A DNA stretch of 41,457 nt, from positions 1-41,457 of the IMG/VR virus record IMGVR_UViG_3300004770_000042. One strand, written 5' to 3'. Of the stretch, positions 14,227 through 20,050 are shown one piece after another. The stretch comes from a virus. The notes beneath the pieces are model-generated. The model saw only the letters and a list, made by a program, of their open reading frames with translations. It was not told where the DNA came from and searched no databases. Position numbers and translations under genes: made by a program. Every line of letters starts with the position of its first letter. The first letter of the stretch is position 1.

Positions 14227-14231
14227 GCTTA

Positions 14232-14525
14232 TTACTTATCCTCAATGACCTTTATCTCTGCGCCTTTGGCGCGGATAACTAGTACAGAGTCAGTAGGGAT
14301 AGAACGAAACGCCTTCTTATCCATGTCCCAGACTGGAATTAACTTCTTTTCGTCAGCGTCGTACTTAAGGACTCCGCCGACTAACTTTGACTTGTAATTC
14401 GTAGTCGCGCGCATGGTGCGCAACTCACCCGTAGTGCGCTTGATAAAGTCAACAGAAAAGAAACTGCCATTAAGCGAGCGCAAGAAAGTATGAATTTGAG
14501 CGCGTGTCAGTTCTACAGTTTCCAT
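14232..14525 (-). CDS. Sm-like SH3-barrel protein (WYL_2/DUF2693-type)
   Basis: 97 residues. Pattern FFSVDFIKRTTGELRTMRA followed by TTNYKS and VWDMDKKAFRSIPTDSVLVI matches the small viral SH3-barrel proteins in which a basic first strand pair binds nucleic acid. The ATG shares a base with the TAA of the upstream zinc peptide. Family assignment is from pattern; function unknown. Confidence 0.6.
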   Translation of the reverse strand: METVELTRAQIHTFLRSLNGSFFSVDFIKRTTGELRTMRATTNYKSKLVGGVLKYDADEKKLIPVWDMDKKAFRSIPTDSVLVIRAKGAEIKVIEDK

Positions 14526-14635
14526 TATTCGTCACATCCCTCACAGATAAATACCCACTCTGCTCCAACCTCAGAACGTACAAAGTGACCGCTATGCGTG
14601 GCGAACTTACCACCGCAACCGTTACAAGCTTCCAT
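14525..14635 (-). CDS. 36-residue zinc-ribbon microprotein
   Basis: C-x2-C (CNGC) near the N-terminus and C-x2-C (CEGC) near the C-terminus, 26 residues between, a complete minimal ribbon. GATAGGAG lies seven bases before ATG 14635. First gene of the unit under cassette 5. Confidence 0.65.
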   Translation of the reverse strand: MEACNGCGGKFATHSGHFVRSEVGAEWVFICEGCDE

Positions 14636-14827
14636 TATTAACTCCTATCAGAGAGTCGGCGTTTTGCCGATAGATGAATAGTAACCCCTACCCGTCGGAA
14701 TACACGTATTTTTTGATAACAGTTTTATAACGATTTATTTCCCGGCTAGTTCCCGGCTAGCTCTCTCTTATAATGCCCCTTTACGAAGTAAAGTTAGGCA
14801 CAGGGAGGGTGGGTGCCAACACAAACA
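14636..14827 (-). promoter_or_regulatory. regulatory cassette 5 (clearest copy)
   Basis: TGTTTGTGTTGGCA with -35 TTGGCA (14814-14819), 17-base spacer containing CCCACCCTCCC, -10 TAACTT (14791-14796) inside the hairpin CTTTACTTCGTAAAG; AGAGAG; CTAGCCGGGA twice; GATAACAGTTTTATAACG (14715-14732); -10 TACTAT (14678-14683) after 31 bases; hairpin CGGC/GCCG; GATAGGAG; ATG 14635. Confidence 0.7.
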
Positions 14828-14854
14828 TTTCCGGGAGTTTTCCGGGAGCAGGAC

Positions 14855-14880
14855 AAAACCCCCGCCGTGAAGCGGGGGCT
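14855..14880 (-). terminator. intrinsic terminator of the 15917-14902 unit
   Basis: CCCCCGC (14859-14865) pairs with GCGGGGG (14872-14878); leftward it is followed by TTTT. Between it and cassette 5 lies a direct repeat of CCGGGAG. Confidence 0.85.
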
Positions 14881-14901
14881 TGCTTTCCTGATAGGGGAAA
14901 C

Positions 14902-14985
14902 CTATTCGATCGGCTTATCTAAGTGGATCAAGATTCCGACTATGACCATGCCTACCCCTAGCCATAGAGCTACTAAACCGATCAT
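14902..14985 (-). CDS. 27-residue one-helix membrane peptide
   Basis: MIGLVALWLGVGMVIVGILI is a single transmembrane helix followed by a short polar tail (HLDKPIE). ATGA overlap with the ArdC-like gene upstream, with GAGGTG as Shine-Dalgarno. One of five such micro membrane proteins in the window. Confidence 0.55.
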   Translation of the reverse strand: MIGLVALWLGVGMVIVGILIHLDKPIE

Positions 14986-15917
14986 GCGCTCACCTCCTCT
15001 TTGATCTCGGCTTTGCCTAGTACTATCTCGACTGCCTTTGAAGCTTTGGTGATGGCGTCCACTAGAAACTTTGGATCATCTTGGAGAGGACGCAACCATC
15101 CTGCGAGATAGGTGGCGTGATTATCTAGATCTACATCTAGCCCAACTTGATGGAGGAGAGTGACCCCGCCGATCTCCGCTACGAGTTCCTCTTTAGAATA
15201 CCCTGAGTCTCCGTGAGATGTGAAGGGTTCTGCCGTCCAGCGATCCGCGCGTGACTTGTGCCCCGTGCTATGGATTACCTCATGAGCCATTGTCTCCGCG
15301 TATTGGGTTCCACTCTTGAATTGTGAGACGAGTGGGAGAGTGATGGAATCCATGAAGGGAGAATAGTGGGGAGACTCGTTCTCGCCCATCTCCTTATGGA
15401 AGATGGATGGCGCGTTCTGATACTTATTAAGGATAGTCTCTACGGCAACTGGAACCTCCACAGGCTCACGCTTGGTGAGGAATTGGGCGGGTATTGCTAC
15501 ATCCGCGCATTGATCTAGGTTCCAAACAGTAATGGATGAGAACCAAACATTATTGCGGGTCTTAATAGATGATGGAACTAGTTCGCCTTTGCCGACATTG
15601 ACCCAAACGCCATCGATTAGCTTCTGCTTGGTGATCGTAGGCTTAAGGATGTCAGTCGCCCTCTCGCCCTTGCGGACGAATCCGCCTAGATCCTGCGCTC
15701 CTTTATAGGTTACCCATAGTGGGCGCGTGTATCCGCGCTCCTCGCCAATAAGTGAAAGCCACATGGCGTTCACGCCCGTGTAAGCGTGTTTGGTAACTGC
15801 ATTGGTAGGCGAGAATCCCGCCCCGTTCCACGGCTTAAGCCATGAAGACTTACCCTCTTGTAATTGCTTAATGACACGCGCTGTAAGTTCTGCGTGTAAC
15901 TCATCCTTGCTCAACAT
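14982..15917 (-). CDS. ardC: ArdC-like antirestriction protein (zincin metallopeptidase)
   Basis: 311 residues from ATG 15917, with GATAGGGG upstream. N-terminal DUF1738-type single-strand DNA-binding domain (WLKPWNGAGFSPTNAVTKHA, then YTGVNAMWL, and YKGAQDLGGFVRKGE). C-terminal zincin peptidase with H212-E-V-I-H216-STGH and the third-ligand motif EELVAEIGG (about 243-251). ArdC proteins of plasmids protect incoming DNA from host restriction; here it would protect the phage genome early in infection. The final LAGWLRPLQDDPKFL also matches the family. Confidence 0.88.
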   Translation of the reverse strand: MLSKDELHAELTARVIKQLQEGKSSWLKPWNGAGFSPTNAVTKHAYTGVNAMWLSLIGEERGYTRPLWVTYKGAQDLGGFVRKGERATDILKPTITKQKLIDGVWVNVGKGELVPSSIKTRNNVWFSSITVWNLDQCADVAIPAQFLTKREPVEVPVAVETILNKYQNAPSIFHKEMGENESPHYSPFMDSITLPLVSQFKSGTQYAETMAHEVIHSTGHKSRADRWTAEPFTSHGDSGYSKEELVAEIGGVTLLHQVGLDVDLDNHATYLAGWLRPLQDDPKFLVDAITKASKAVEIVLGKAEIKEEVSA

Positions 15918-16108
15918 CTTGTCCCCTATCAAAAGACTCTAGCGATTTGCTAGTGCCCTAAACCTATACCACCAACCAGCAAACCCTGCCAAATTTGATA
16001 ACAATTTGATAACGATTATTTCCGGGACAATTCCCGGCTAGCTCACAGGCAGCTCCCGGCTCTCTCTTACTTACTCCCTTAAACGGGGCGGGTGGGCCAA
16101 CACAAACA
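15918..16108 (-). promoter_or_regulatory. regulatory cassette 6
   Basis: TGTTTGTGTTGGCC with -35 TTGGCC (16095-16100) and a C-rich spacer, but no good -10 at 17-18 bases; the small hairpin is shortened. Then AGAGAG, CCGGGA repeats, tandem GATAACAATTTGATAACG (15997-16014), -10 TAGGTT (15961-15966) after 30 bases, hairpin CTAGC/GCTAG, GATAGGGG and ATG 15917. The upstream promoter may be weak in this copy. Confidence 0.6.
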
Positions 16109-16165
16109 ATGCCGGGAAATGACTGAGGCCCGGGTTGCCCCGAGCCCCAGCTCCCGCCGATCAGT
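16109..16165 (-). terminator. terminator region of the 16571-16169 unit
   Basis: GC-rich imperfect hairpins (GGGGCTCGGGGC with GCCCGGG segments, then CCGGC) lie between the stop at 16169 and TTGTTTGTG of cassette 6. The arrangement matches the other units, but the U-tail is short. Confidence 0.4.
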
Positions 16166-16168
16166 ACC

Positions 16169-16339
16169 TCATGCGAGCACCGCAGGATCTTGTTCTACAC
16201 GCTCCGCGATCGCCTCACGCAACTCGCGCAACTCGCGGTTACTAATCCCCTGAGAGGGGTAATCCTCATCCCTCAAGATGAGATGTACTAGGGCTAGCGT
16301 GCTTACTGTGTCAAAAGCTTGGGCGGTAACTGTGTTCAT
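16169..16339 (-). CDS. 56-residue helical protein
   Basis: ATG 16339 has AAGGAG nine bases upstream and shares a base with the TAA of the membrane peptide (TAATG); the longer in-frame start is inside that gene. Helical, with RELRELREAIAERVEQ at the end. Function unknown. Confidence 0.6.
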   Translation of the reverse strand: MNTVTAQAFDTVSTLALVHLILRDEDYPSQGISNRELRELREAIAERVEQDPAVLA

Positions 16340-16416
16340 TAGTGAGACTCCTTGATGAATGAGATGATGAGGGTCGAAAGGGTAATCCATACAAGCCATG
16401 AAGCGAGGGGGCTCAT
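16339..16416 (-). CDS. 25-residue one-helix membrane peptide
   Basis: MSPLASWLVWITLSTLIISF is a single transmembrane helix with a short charged tail. The ATG forms an ATGA overlap with the upstream gene and the TAA overlaps the next ATG, so it is exactly bracketed by its neighbours. Its start codon lies in a strong hairpin. Confidence 0.55.
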   Translation of the reverse strand: MSPLASWLVWITLSTLIISFIKESH

Positions 16417-16428
16417 GATAGAGCCCCC
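16407..16428. promoter_or_regulatory. 8-bp perfect hairpin around a coupled stop/start
   Basis: GGGGGCTC (16407-16414) pairs with GAGCCCCC (16421-16428) around ATGATA. In the leftward mRNA this stem contains the last codons of the 52-residue gene and the ATG of the membrane peptide. No T-run follows, so it probably limits independent translation of the peptide rather than ending transcription. Confidence 0.5.
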
Positions 16429-16571
16429 GTGTAGATGTCCATTACCTTTTGCGCTAAGGCGTCAAGGTCAGCGCGGGTGACCTCACCGTCTACGCTAGGA
16501 GCAATTCGAGCGGGGTCAGCCTGCCATAGGGCAAGGGCAATCGTCGCGGTTTCTAGTGCGTCTAGTTTCAT
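16413..16571 (-). CDS. 52-residue unknown protein, first gene of its unit
   Basis: ATG 16571 follows GATAGGTGG. Helical, hydrophobic N-terminus (LETATIALALWQADPARIAP) and a charged helix (RADLDALAQKVMDIY). Overlaps the next gene by four bases. Unknown function; too short for common gene finders. Confidence 0.6.
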   Translation of the reverse strand: MKLDALETATIALALWQADPARIAPSVDGEVTRADLDALAQKVMDIYTGALS

Positions 16572-16713
16572 TATGTCCACCTATCAGAGTGTCGATTTAC
16601 CAGCCGTGTTGCTGATAGGAGAACAATGACAGCACCAGCCAGCAAGCACAAGAGGACAAATCGGACAAATAGTATTTATAACAAAACTGTTACATAACAG
16701 TTTGATAACGATT
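16572..16713 (-). promoter_or_regulatory. divergent control region (degenerate cassette 7)
   Basis: Contains ATAACAGTTTGATAACGATT (16694-16713), a diverged copy of the tandem repeat, but not the TTTGTGTTGG promoter. A TACTAT (16669-16674) could be the -10. CCTATCAG (16611-16618 on the other strand as CTGATAGG) pairs with CTGATAGG at the ribosome site (16579-16586), so the Shine-Dalgarno could be hidden in a stem. Confidence 0.5.
16684..16703. promoter_or_regulatory. 20-bp palindrome, probable operator
   Basis: AAACTGTTA and TAACAGTTT are perfect 9-bp inverted arms around two bases. The CTGTTA/TAACAG half-sites are the same as in the 17-bp palindromes at 3869 and 4528, and the right arm merges with the GATAACGATT repeat. 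It sits between the leftward and rightward small-gene operons. Confidence 0.6.
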
Positions 16714-16922
16714 AGCTGAGAAGTATCTGTACTCAGGCTGAGGCCCCCCCGGGGTTAAGCCGGGAGCTCACCGGGAAGGCCGCCAGTGCTTATCCACAGG
16801 TATCACTAGGTGGGGGCGGGCAGTAGCCGAAGACGGTGCGGGACGGGGCGGAAACAGGCGGGAACAGCTAAAAACTGGCGGGGGCTTGACAACCATTGAA
16901 GCGAGGATGGTAGGGTCGGGGC
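16714..16922 (+). promoter_or_regulatory. gap with promoter of the rightward small-gene operon
   Basis: About 200 GC-rich bases without a supported gene, including CCCCCCCGGGG runs. At its end TTGACA (16886-16891) and TAGGGT (16911-16916) lie 19 bases apart, and the -10 ends six bases before ATG 16923, suggesting a leaderless mRNA. Confidence 0.5.
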
Positions 16923-17027
16923 ATGAGTACAAGACTAGGAATTTGTCCAAAGTGCGGGAAAGAGATCGAGGTTAGATCAGGTTTCGCTCACATCATGGTC
17001 AACCGACATTTAAAGGAGCACAAATGA
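16923..17027 (+). CDS. 34-residue C2H2-type zinc finger peptide
   Basis: CPKCG near the N-terminus and H-x4-H-x3-H (HIMVNRHLKEH) near the end give a classic CCHH finger with short loop. No Shine-Dalgarno, but a -10 box is six bases upstream. First gene of the rightward chain; its stop overlaps the next ATG. Confidence 0.6.
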   Translation: MSTRLGICPKCGKEIEVRSGFAHIMVNRHLKEHK

Positions 17028-17095
17028 TGTTTGTCTTATTCACGGCAATGGTTCTGCTAGCAATTTATGGATTAGGAAAAGGAATGACACTATGA
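17024..17095 (+). CDS. 23-residue membrane peptide
   Basis: MMFVLFTAMVLLAIYGLG is a single transmembrane stretch. AAAGGAG precedes it; ATGA overlaps occur at both ends. Probably real because it exactly bridges its two neighbours. Confidence 0.5.
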   Translation: MMFVLFTAMVLLAIYGLGKGMTL

Positions 17096-17370
17096 CCCAA
17101 CTCACTCACGATGAAGTTATAGCGTGGATTGATAAACAGATTGAAACCCGCAAACGAATCTACGATGGAATTGTTGGCACTACTCCTGAATCGTTGCGTG
17201 AGTATCACGATGCAGGTATCGCCTCTCTCCTAGCCAACCGAGATGTGTTGGTGAGGCATGGCAGAGAGGGAATGTGCAACGAATGTTCTCTGGTCGTCTT
17301 TACCGAAAATGGGGTAGAGCGTTGTAAGACCTACCTAGACATAGCCCAACGATTAGACGAGGTGATGTAG
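17092..17370 (+). CDS. 92-residue unknown protein with Cys pair
   Basis: Helical N-terminal part (HDEVIAWIDKQIETRKRIYD) and a C-terminal C-x2-C...C segment (GMCNECSLVVF...RCKTYLD). No family recognised. In the overlapping rightward chain. Confidence 0.6.
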   Translation: MTQLTHDEVIAWIDKQIETRKRIYDGIVGTTPESLREYHDAGIASLLANRDVLVRHGREGMCNECSLVVFTENGVERCKTYLDIAQRLDEVM

Positions 17371-17499
17371 GTGAAACTCAAAGTAGGAAAATCCATTACG
17401 GGCGATAGTTATTTCTATCGCTCAACAAATTATTGGTGCGTCATGTTGTTTGGGCGATACATCGAATTAAGAACACAACAAAGCGAGGTGGAGAAGTGA
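17371..17499 (+). CDS. 42-residue basic aromatic peptide
   Basis: GTG 17371 directly follows the upstream stop, with GAGGTGAT in front. Contains many Tyr, Trp and Lys (YFYRSTNYWCVMLFGRYIE). The stop overlaps the next GTG. Function unknown. Confidence 0.5.
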   Translation: MKLKVGKSITGDSYFYRSTNYWCVMLFGRYIELRTQQSEVEK

Positions 17500-17663
17500 G
17501 CAAATCAGAATTGCGCCGAATGGAGATAGTTGCTCCTGAGGCTATTAAACAACTCCGCGAACAGATAGCGCGGGAGATTGAGGCAACAGTATCTGGCAGT
17601 TGTCCGAACTTAGACTGCAACTGTTATGTAGTAGCCGCCGCTATCGCTAGGGGTGAGAAGTGA
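17496..17663 (+). CDS. 55-residue protein, paralogue A
   Basis: GTG 17496 (GTGA coupling), rather than the longer frame from 17433. REQIAREIEAT, a C-x4-C-x-C cluster (CPNLDCNC), and YVVAAAIARGEK recur in the next gene, so the two arose by duplication. The helix plus Cys cluster suggests a small zinc-binding module. Confidence 0.6.
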   Translation: MSKSELRRMEIVAPEAIKQLREQIAREIEATVSGSCPNLDCNCYVVAAAIARGEK

Positions 17664-17998
17664 GCGAGTGGGAAGAACCTGATTTTTCAATCAGCGAAGA
17701 GTCTAAAGATGCTTGGAAGATTCTAAAGCATCATACCGAAGTCGCCTCAGACCGCATTTATGAGGAGCTGCCAGATATTATTCAGCATGCCTTTGAAGAA
17801 GGCATTGCTTATGCCCGCGAGCAGATAGCGCGAGAGATTGAGATTTGCGAACCTTGTTTTAATGATGTTTGGTGTGGCAAAGACGAAAAGAATCAAGATT
17901 GCTCGTGTATTTGTCACCAATACGCCGCTATCGCTAGAGGTGAACCAAATCAAGTAACTAAAGATGCTATTGAGGAAGCGAGGAAGCGAGGAAAATGA
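17660..17998 (+). CDS. 112-residue protein, paralogue B
   Basis: GTG 17660 overlaps the stop of paralogue A. Residues about 54-95 repeat its REQIAREIE, Cys cluster (CEPC, DCSCICHQ) and YAAIARGE, with an inserted loop; an extra acidic helical N-terminus precedes them. Function unknown. Confidence 0.6.
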   Translation: MSEWEEPDFSISEESKDAWKILKHHTEVASDRIYEELPDIIQHAFEEGIAYAREQIAREIEICEPCFNDVWCGKDEKNQDCSCICHQYAAIARGEPNQVTKDAIEEARKRGK

Positions 17999-18256
17999 AT
18001 GACCTACGATGAATTGCTAGCGCTACTTAATGAGTACCTTGAGTATCAGAAGAATGCGGAAGAGGAGTGGGTTCCCACAGAAGCTTTGATCGCAGTAGCT
18101 AAGGCTCATACGCCTGAAACCGATTACAACAACCGATTGGTTTGCGGGCATTGTAAAAGCCTCTGCCACTCTGAAACCGGTCTTCATTGCGATTGGGGTG
18201 GAGACGCGTTATACCCATGCTGGACTATAAAGATAATAGAGGAGTCAATAAAATGA
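17999..18256 (+). CDS. 85-residue protein with zinc-binding C-terminus
   Basis: ATG 17999 follows the upstream stop directly. Helical first half (YDELLALLNEYLEYQ); second half CGHCKSLCH...HCDWGGDALYPCW with five Cys and two His. Probably zinc-stabilised. Function unknown. Confidence 0.6.
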   Translation: MTYDELLALLNEYLEYQKNAEEEWVPTEALIAVAKAHTPETDYNNRLVCGHCKSLCHSETGLHCDWGGDALYPCWTIKIIEESIK

Positions 18257-18339
18257 GCCCAGAGACCAGATCCTTACTAATTACCGCCCTCCTATTCGTG
18301 GGGGTAGCTATAGCCTTAAGCTTGTGGGCATACCTATGA
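18253..18339 (+). CDS. 28-residue membrane peptide
   Basis: LLITALLFVGVAIALSLWAY is a transmembrane helix after a short polar start (MSPETRS). ATGA overlaps with both neighbours. Confidence 0.55.
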   Translation: MSPETRSLLITALLFVGVAIALSLWAYL

Positions 18340-18419
18340 GGAGCCTAGAGCGGACAGTACTTGCCCTAATCGTAATAACAACTATCATTACTATCGTGAA
18401 TGCGTGGTTATTGAAATGA
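18336..18419 (+). CDS. 27-residue membrane peptide
   Basis: A charged N-terminus (MRSLER) precedes the transmembrane helix TVLALIVITTIITIVNAWLL. It overlaps the previous membrane peptide and the next gene by ATGA. The tandem pair may act together. Confidence 0.55.
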   Translation: MRSLERTVLALIVITTIITIVNAWLLK

Positions 18420-18592
18420 ATTTTGAAGACTTCTATATCCGCTTTGCCTCCCTTGAAGAGCAGTTAGAGCTCATAGAGGAGCAGCTGGAAGCCCTGCGTA
18501 TTGAATTTATCGACTTTAATGCTAGAGTTGCCGGTGTAGCACCAGAAAAAATTGCTGAAAAACAAAGACTTAAGAGATTGGATCTTGAATGA
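18416..18592 (+). CDS. 58-residue coiled-coil protein
   Basis: ATG 18416 overlaps the upstream stop; the in-frame ATG 18404 lies inside that gene. ASLEEQLELIEEQLEALRIE has heptad hydrophobics, typical of a short coiled coil. Function unknown. Confidence 0.6.
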   Translation: MNFEDFYIRFASLEEQLELIEEQLEALRIEFIDFNARVAGVAPEKIAEKQRLKRLDLE

Positions 18593-18762
18593 TTTTAGAT
18601 ATTTATGCAACACTAATGACGATGGGCGTGATCGGATTTGCTACCTATGTCGATGTACGGCTTACACCTCTTCGTAAGCGCGTAAATGAGTTAGAGAAAG
18701 CTTTGGCGCAAAAGGAATCACCTGTTGCCCCACTAGCTGCTAAAGAGAAGAAGGAAAAGTAA
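18589..18762 (+). CDS. 57-residue membrane-anchored coiled-coil peptide
   Basis: N-terminal transmembrane segment (YATLMTMGVIGFATYV) followed by a charged helix (LRKRVNELEKALAQK) and a Lys-rich tail. ATGA overlap with the gene upstream. Similar in plan to small spanin- or holin-accessory proteins, but its place here gives no support for lysis. Confidence 0.55.
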   Translation: MILDIYATLMTMGVIGFATYVDVRLTPLRKRVNELEKALAQKESPVAPLAAKEKKEK

Positions 18763-18763
18763 T

Positions 18764-19372
18764 TTGAGCCGAATGCACTACTACCCAGATAGCAACAGCG
18801 AAGCTGGGCAGGAGTCATTCGTTCTCAACATGCTTGATGAATTGTATGATAGGTATTACTTGGAGATCGGGGCTTTTGAGTCCAAGAAAACAAGTAATAC
18901 CTACATGCTTGAGAAAGACTTTTATTGGAAAGGTATCGCTTTAGAGATCCTTCCAGAGTGTGTACTTGAGTACAACACTAACCGCAAAAACCCTTGTTTT
19001 CAGGCTGATGCCACAACTTTTGATTATAAGAAGTGTCTAGATGGTGCACAAGCTCCTAGGCGCATAGACTACTTACAGCTAGACATAGAACCCGCCTCAC
19101 AGACCCTAGCAGCTCTAAAGCAGGTTCCTCTCGATGATTACCGTTTCTCTGTTATTACTTTTGAGCACGATCTTTATTATGCCCCTGAGAATCGCCAGGT
19201 TAAGGCGGAGGCGATTGAAATACTTAAATCTCACGGCTATGTACTAGCGGTTGAGAATGTGAAGGTGGATGCCCCGGGTTGGCCTCTAAGAGAGTTTGAA
19301 GACTGGTGGGTAGACCCAGAGGTAGTTCCCGCTGAGAAGTATAAAGATCTTAAACTTCGCTACATGAGTTAA
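18764..19372 (+). CDS. FkbM-like SAM-dependent methyltransferase
   Basis: 202 residues from TTG 18764, with AAGGA eight bases upstream (ATG 18773 is too far). YLEIGAFESKKTSNTYMLEK (about 32-51) is motif I in the FkbM style (E/D-x-G-x-x-x-x-x-x-S-x-x-x-E), GIALEILPE (57-65) ends with the acidic residue that binds SAM ribose, DYLQLDIEPA (102-111) and FSVITFEHD (128-136) follow. FkbM enzymes O-methylate sugars and small molecules. A role in modifying glycans or surface polymers is inference. Confidence 0.7.
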   Translation: MSRMHYYPDSNSEAGQESFVLNMLDELYDRYYLEIGAFESKKTSNTYMLEKDFYWKGIALEILPECVLEYNTNRKNPCFQADATTFDYKKCLDGAQAPRRIDYLQLDIEPASQTLAALKQVPLDDYRFSVITFEHDLYYAPENRQVKAEAIEILKSHGYVLAVENVKVDAPGWPLREFEDWWVDPEVVPAEKYKDLKLRYMS

Positions 19373-19409
19373 GCCCGCGCTAAAGTAATTAAAGCGTCAT
19401 ACTTCCCGT

Positions 19410-19637
19410 ATGCAGTACGTTACATGGCTATGGGATCAAATGGATATCCCCGGACCTCTAGGAAGGTTCGCTAAACTCTGCTGGGACGACGTTAATAATG
19501 GCTGTGCTCTACCCACTTTTAGCGCAAAAACTTGGCTAAACCACTTTGAGACAAAACACCCTGAGTCTAGGGATATCCTAAGTACAGCTTTAATTAAGTC
19601 TTACAAAGAGTACATCAGTTCTCCTGAGCATAAATAA
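19410..19637 (+). CDS. 75-residue unknown protein
   Basis: Starts ATG 19410; a CATACT box (19398-19403) six bases upstream suggests a leaderless start. Rich in Trp and Leu, with GRFAKLCWDDVNNG and KTWLNHFETKHPESRD. Predicted helical, perhaps SAM-domain-like. Function unknown. Confidence 0.55.
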   Translation: MQYVTWLWDQMDIPGPLGRFAKLCWDDVNNGCALPTFSAKTWLNHFETKHPESRDILSTALIKSYKEYISSPEHK

Positions 19638-19651
19638 AGGATAATAGTTCT

Positions 19652-20050
19652 ATGGCTAAAGACCCTAATAAGATCGCATCTTCCGCGGATAAACCTATTG
19701 TGGAGACTGTTACAGAGCACACCGCTAGAAAACCTATGGGCGGTAGCACGGCACAATGGCGCCAATGGGCAAAAGAAAAGCCAAACCGTGCAGCTAATGC
19801 TAAAGCAACAATTAAAGAGATGAATGAGTCAGAGGAAGCGGAAGAGACTATTCCGAATACTATGACCAAGACCAACTCTAAAGCTCGTAAAGAAGTTGTT
19901 AAGAAGTGGCAGTCTAAGCGCCCAGAGTCAGGTGCACATAAAGCTAAGAGTAAAGAAGAAGCTGAGGCACGGCGCAATAACATGATTGCGTGGGCGCAAG
20001 CAAACCCTAACCGCAGATCTAACGCTAATCGCGCAGCTAAGGGTAAATAA
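19652..20050 (+). CDS. 132-residue Lys/Ala/Asn-rich basic protein
   Basis: AAAGGA precedes ATG 19652 by ten bases. Contains two related segments ending in K-P-N-R-A-A-N-A-K and N-P-N-R-R-S-N-A-N-R, each after a WxxW-like helix (QWRQWAKEKPNRA; MIAWAQANPNRRS), suggesting an internal repeat. Highly basic; DNA- or virion-associated role is inference. Coupled to the next gene by TAATG. Confidence 0.6.
   Translation: MAKDPNKIASSADKPIVETVTEHTARKPMGGSTAQWRQWAKEKPNRAANAKATIKEMNESEEAEETIPNTMTKTNSKARKEVVKKWQSKRPESGAHKAKSKEEAEARRNNMIAWAQANPNRRSNANRAAKGK

Noticed and set aside
14828-14850. CCGGGAGTTTTCCGGGAG as a Noc-type palindrome or operator
   Set aside because: It is a direct repeat, not a palindrome, and does not match the Noc site.
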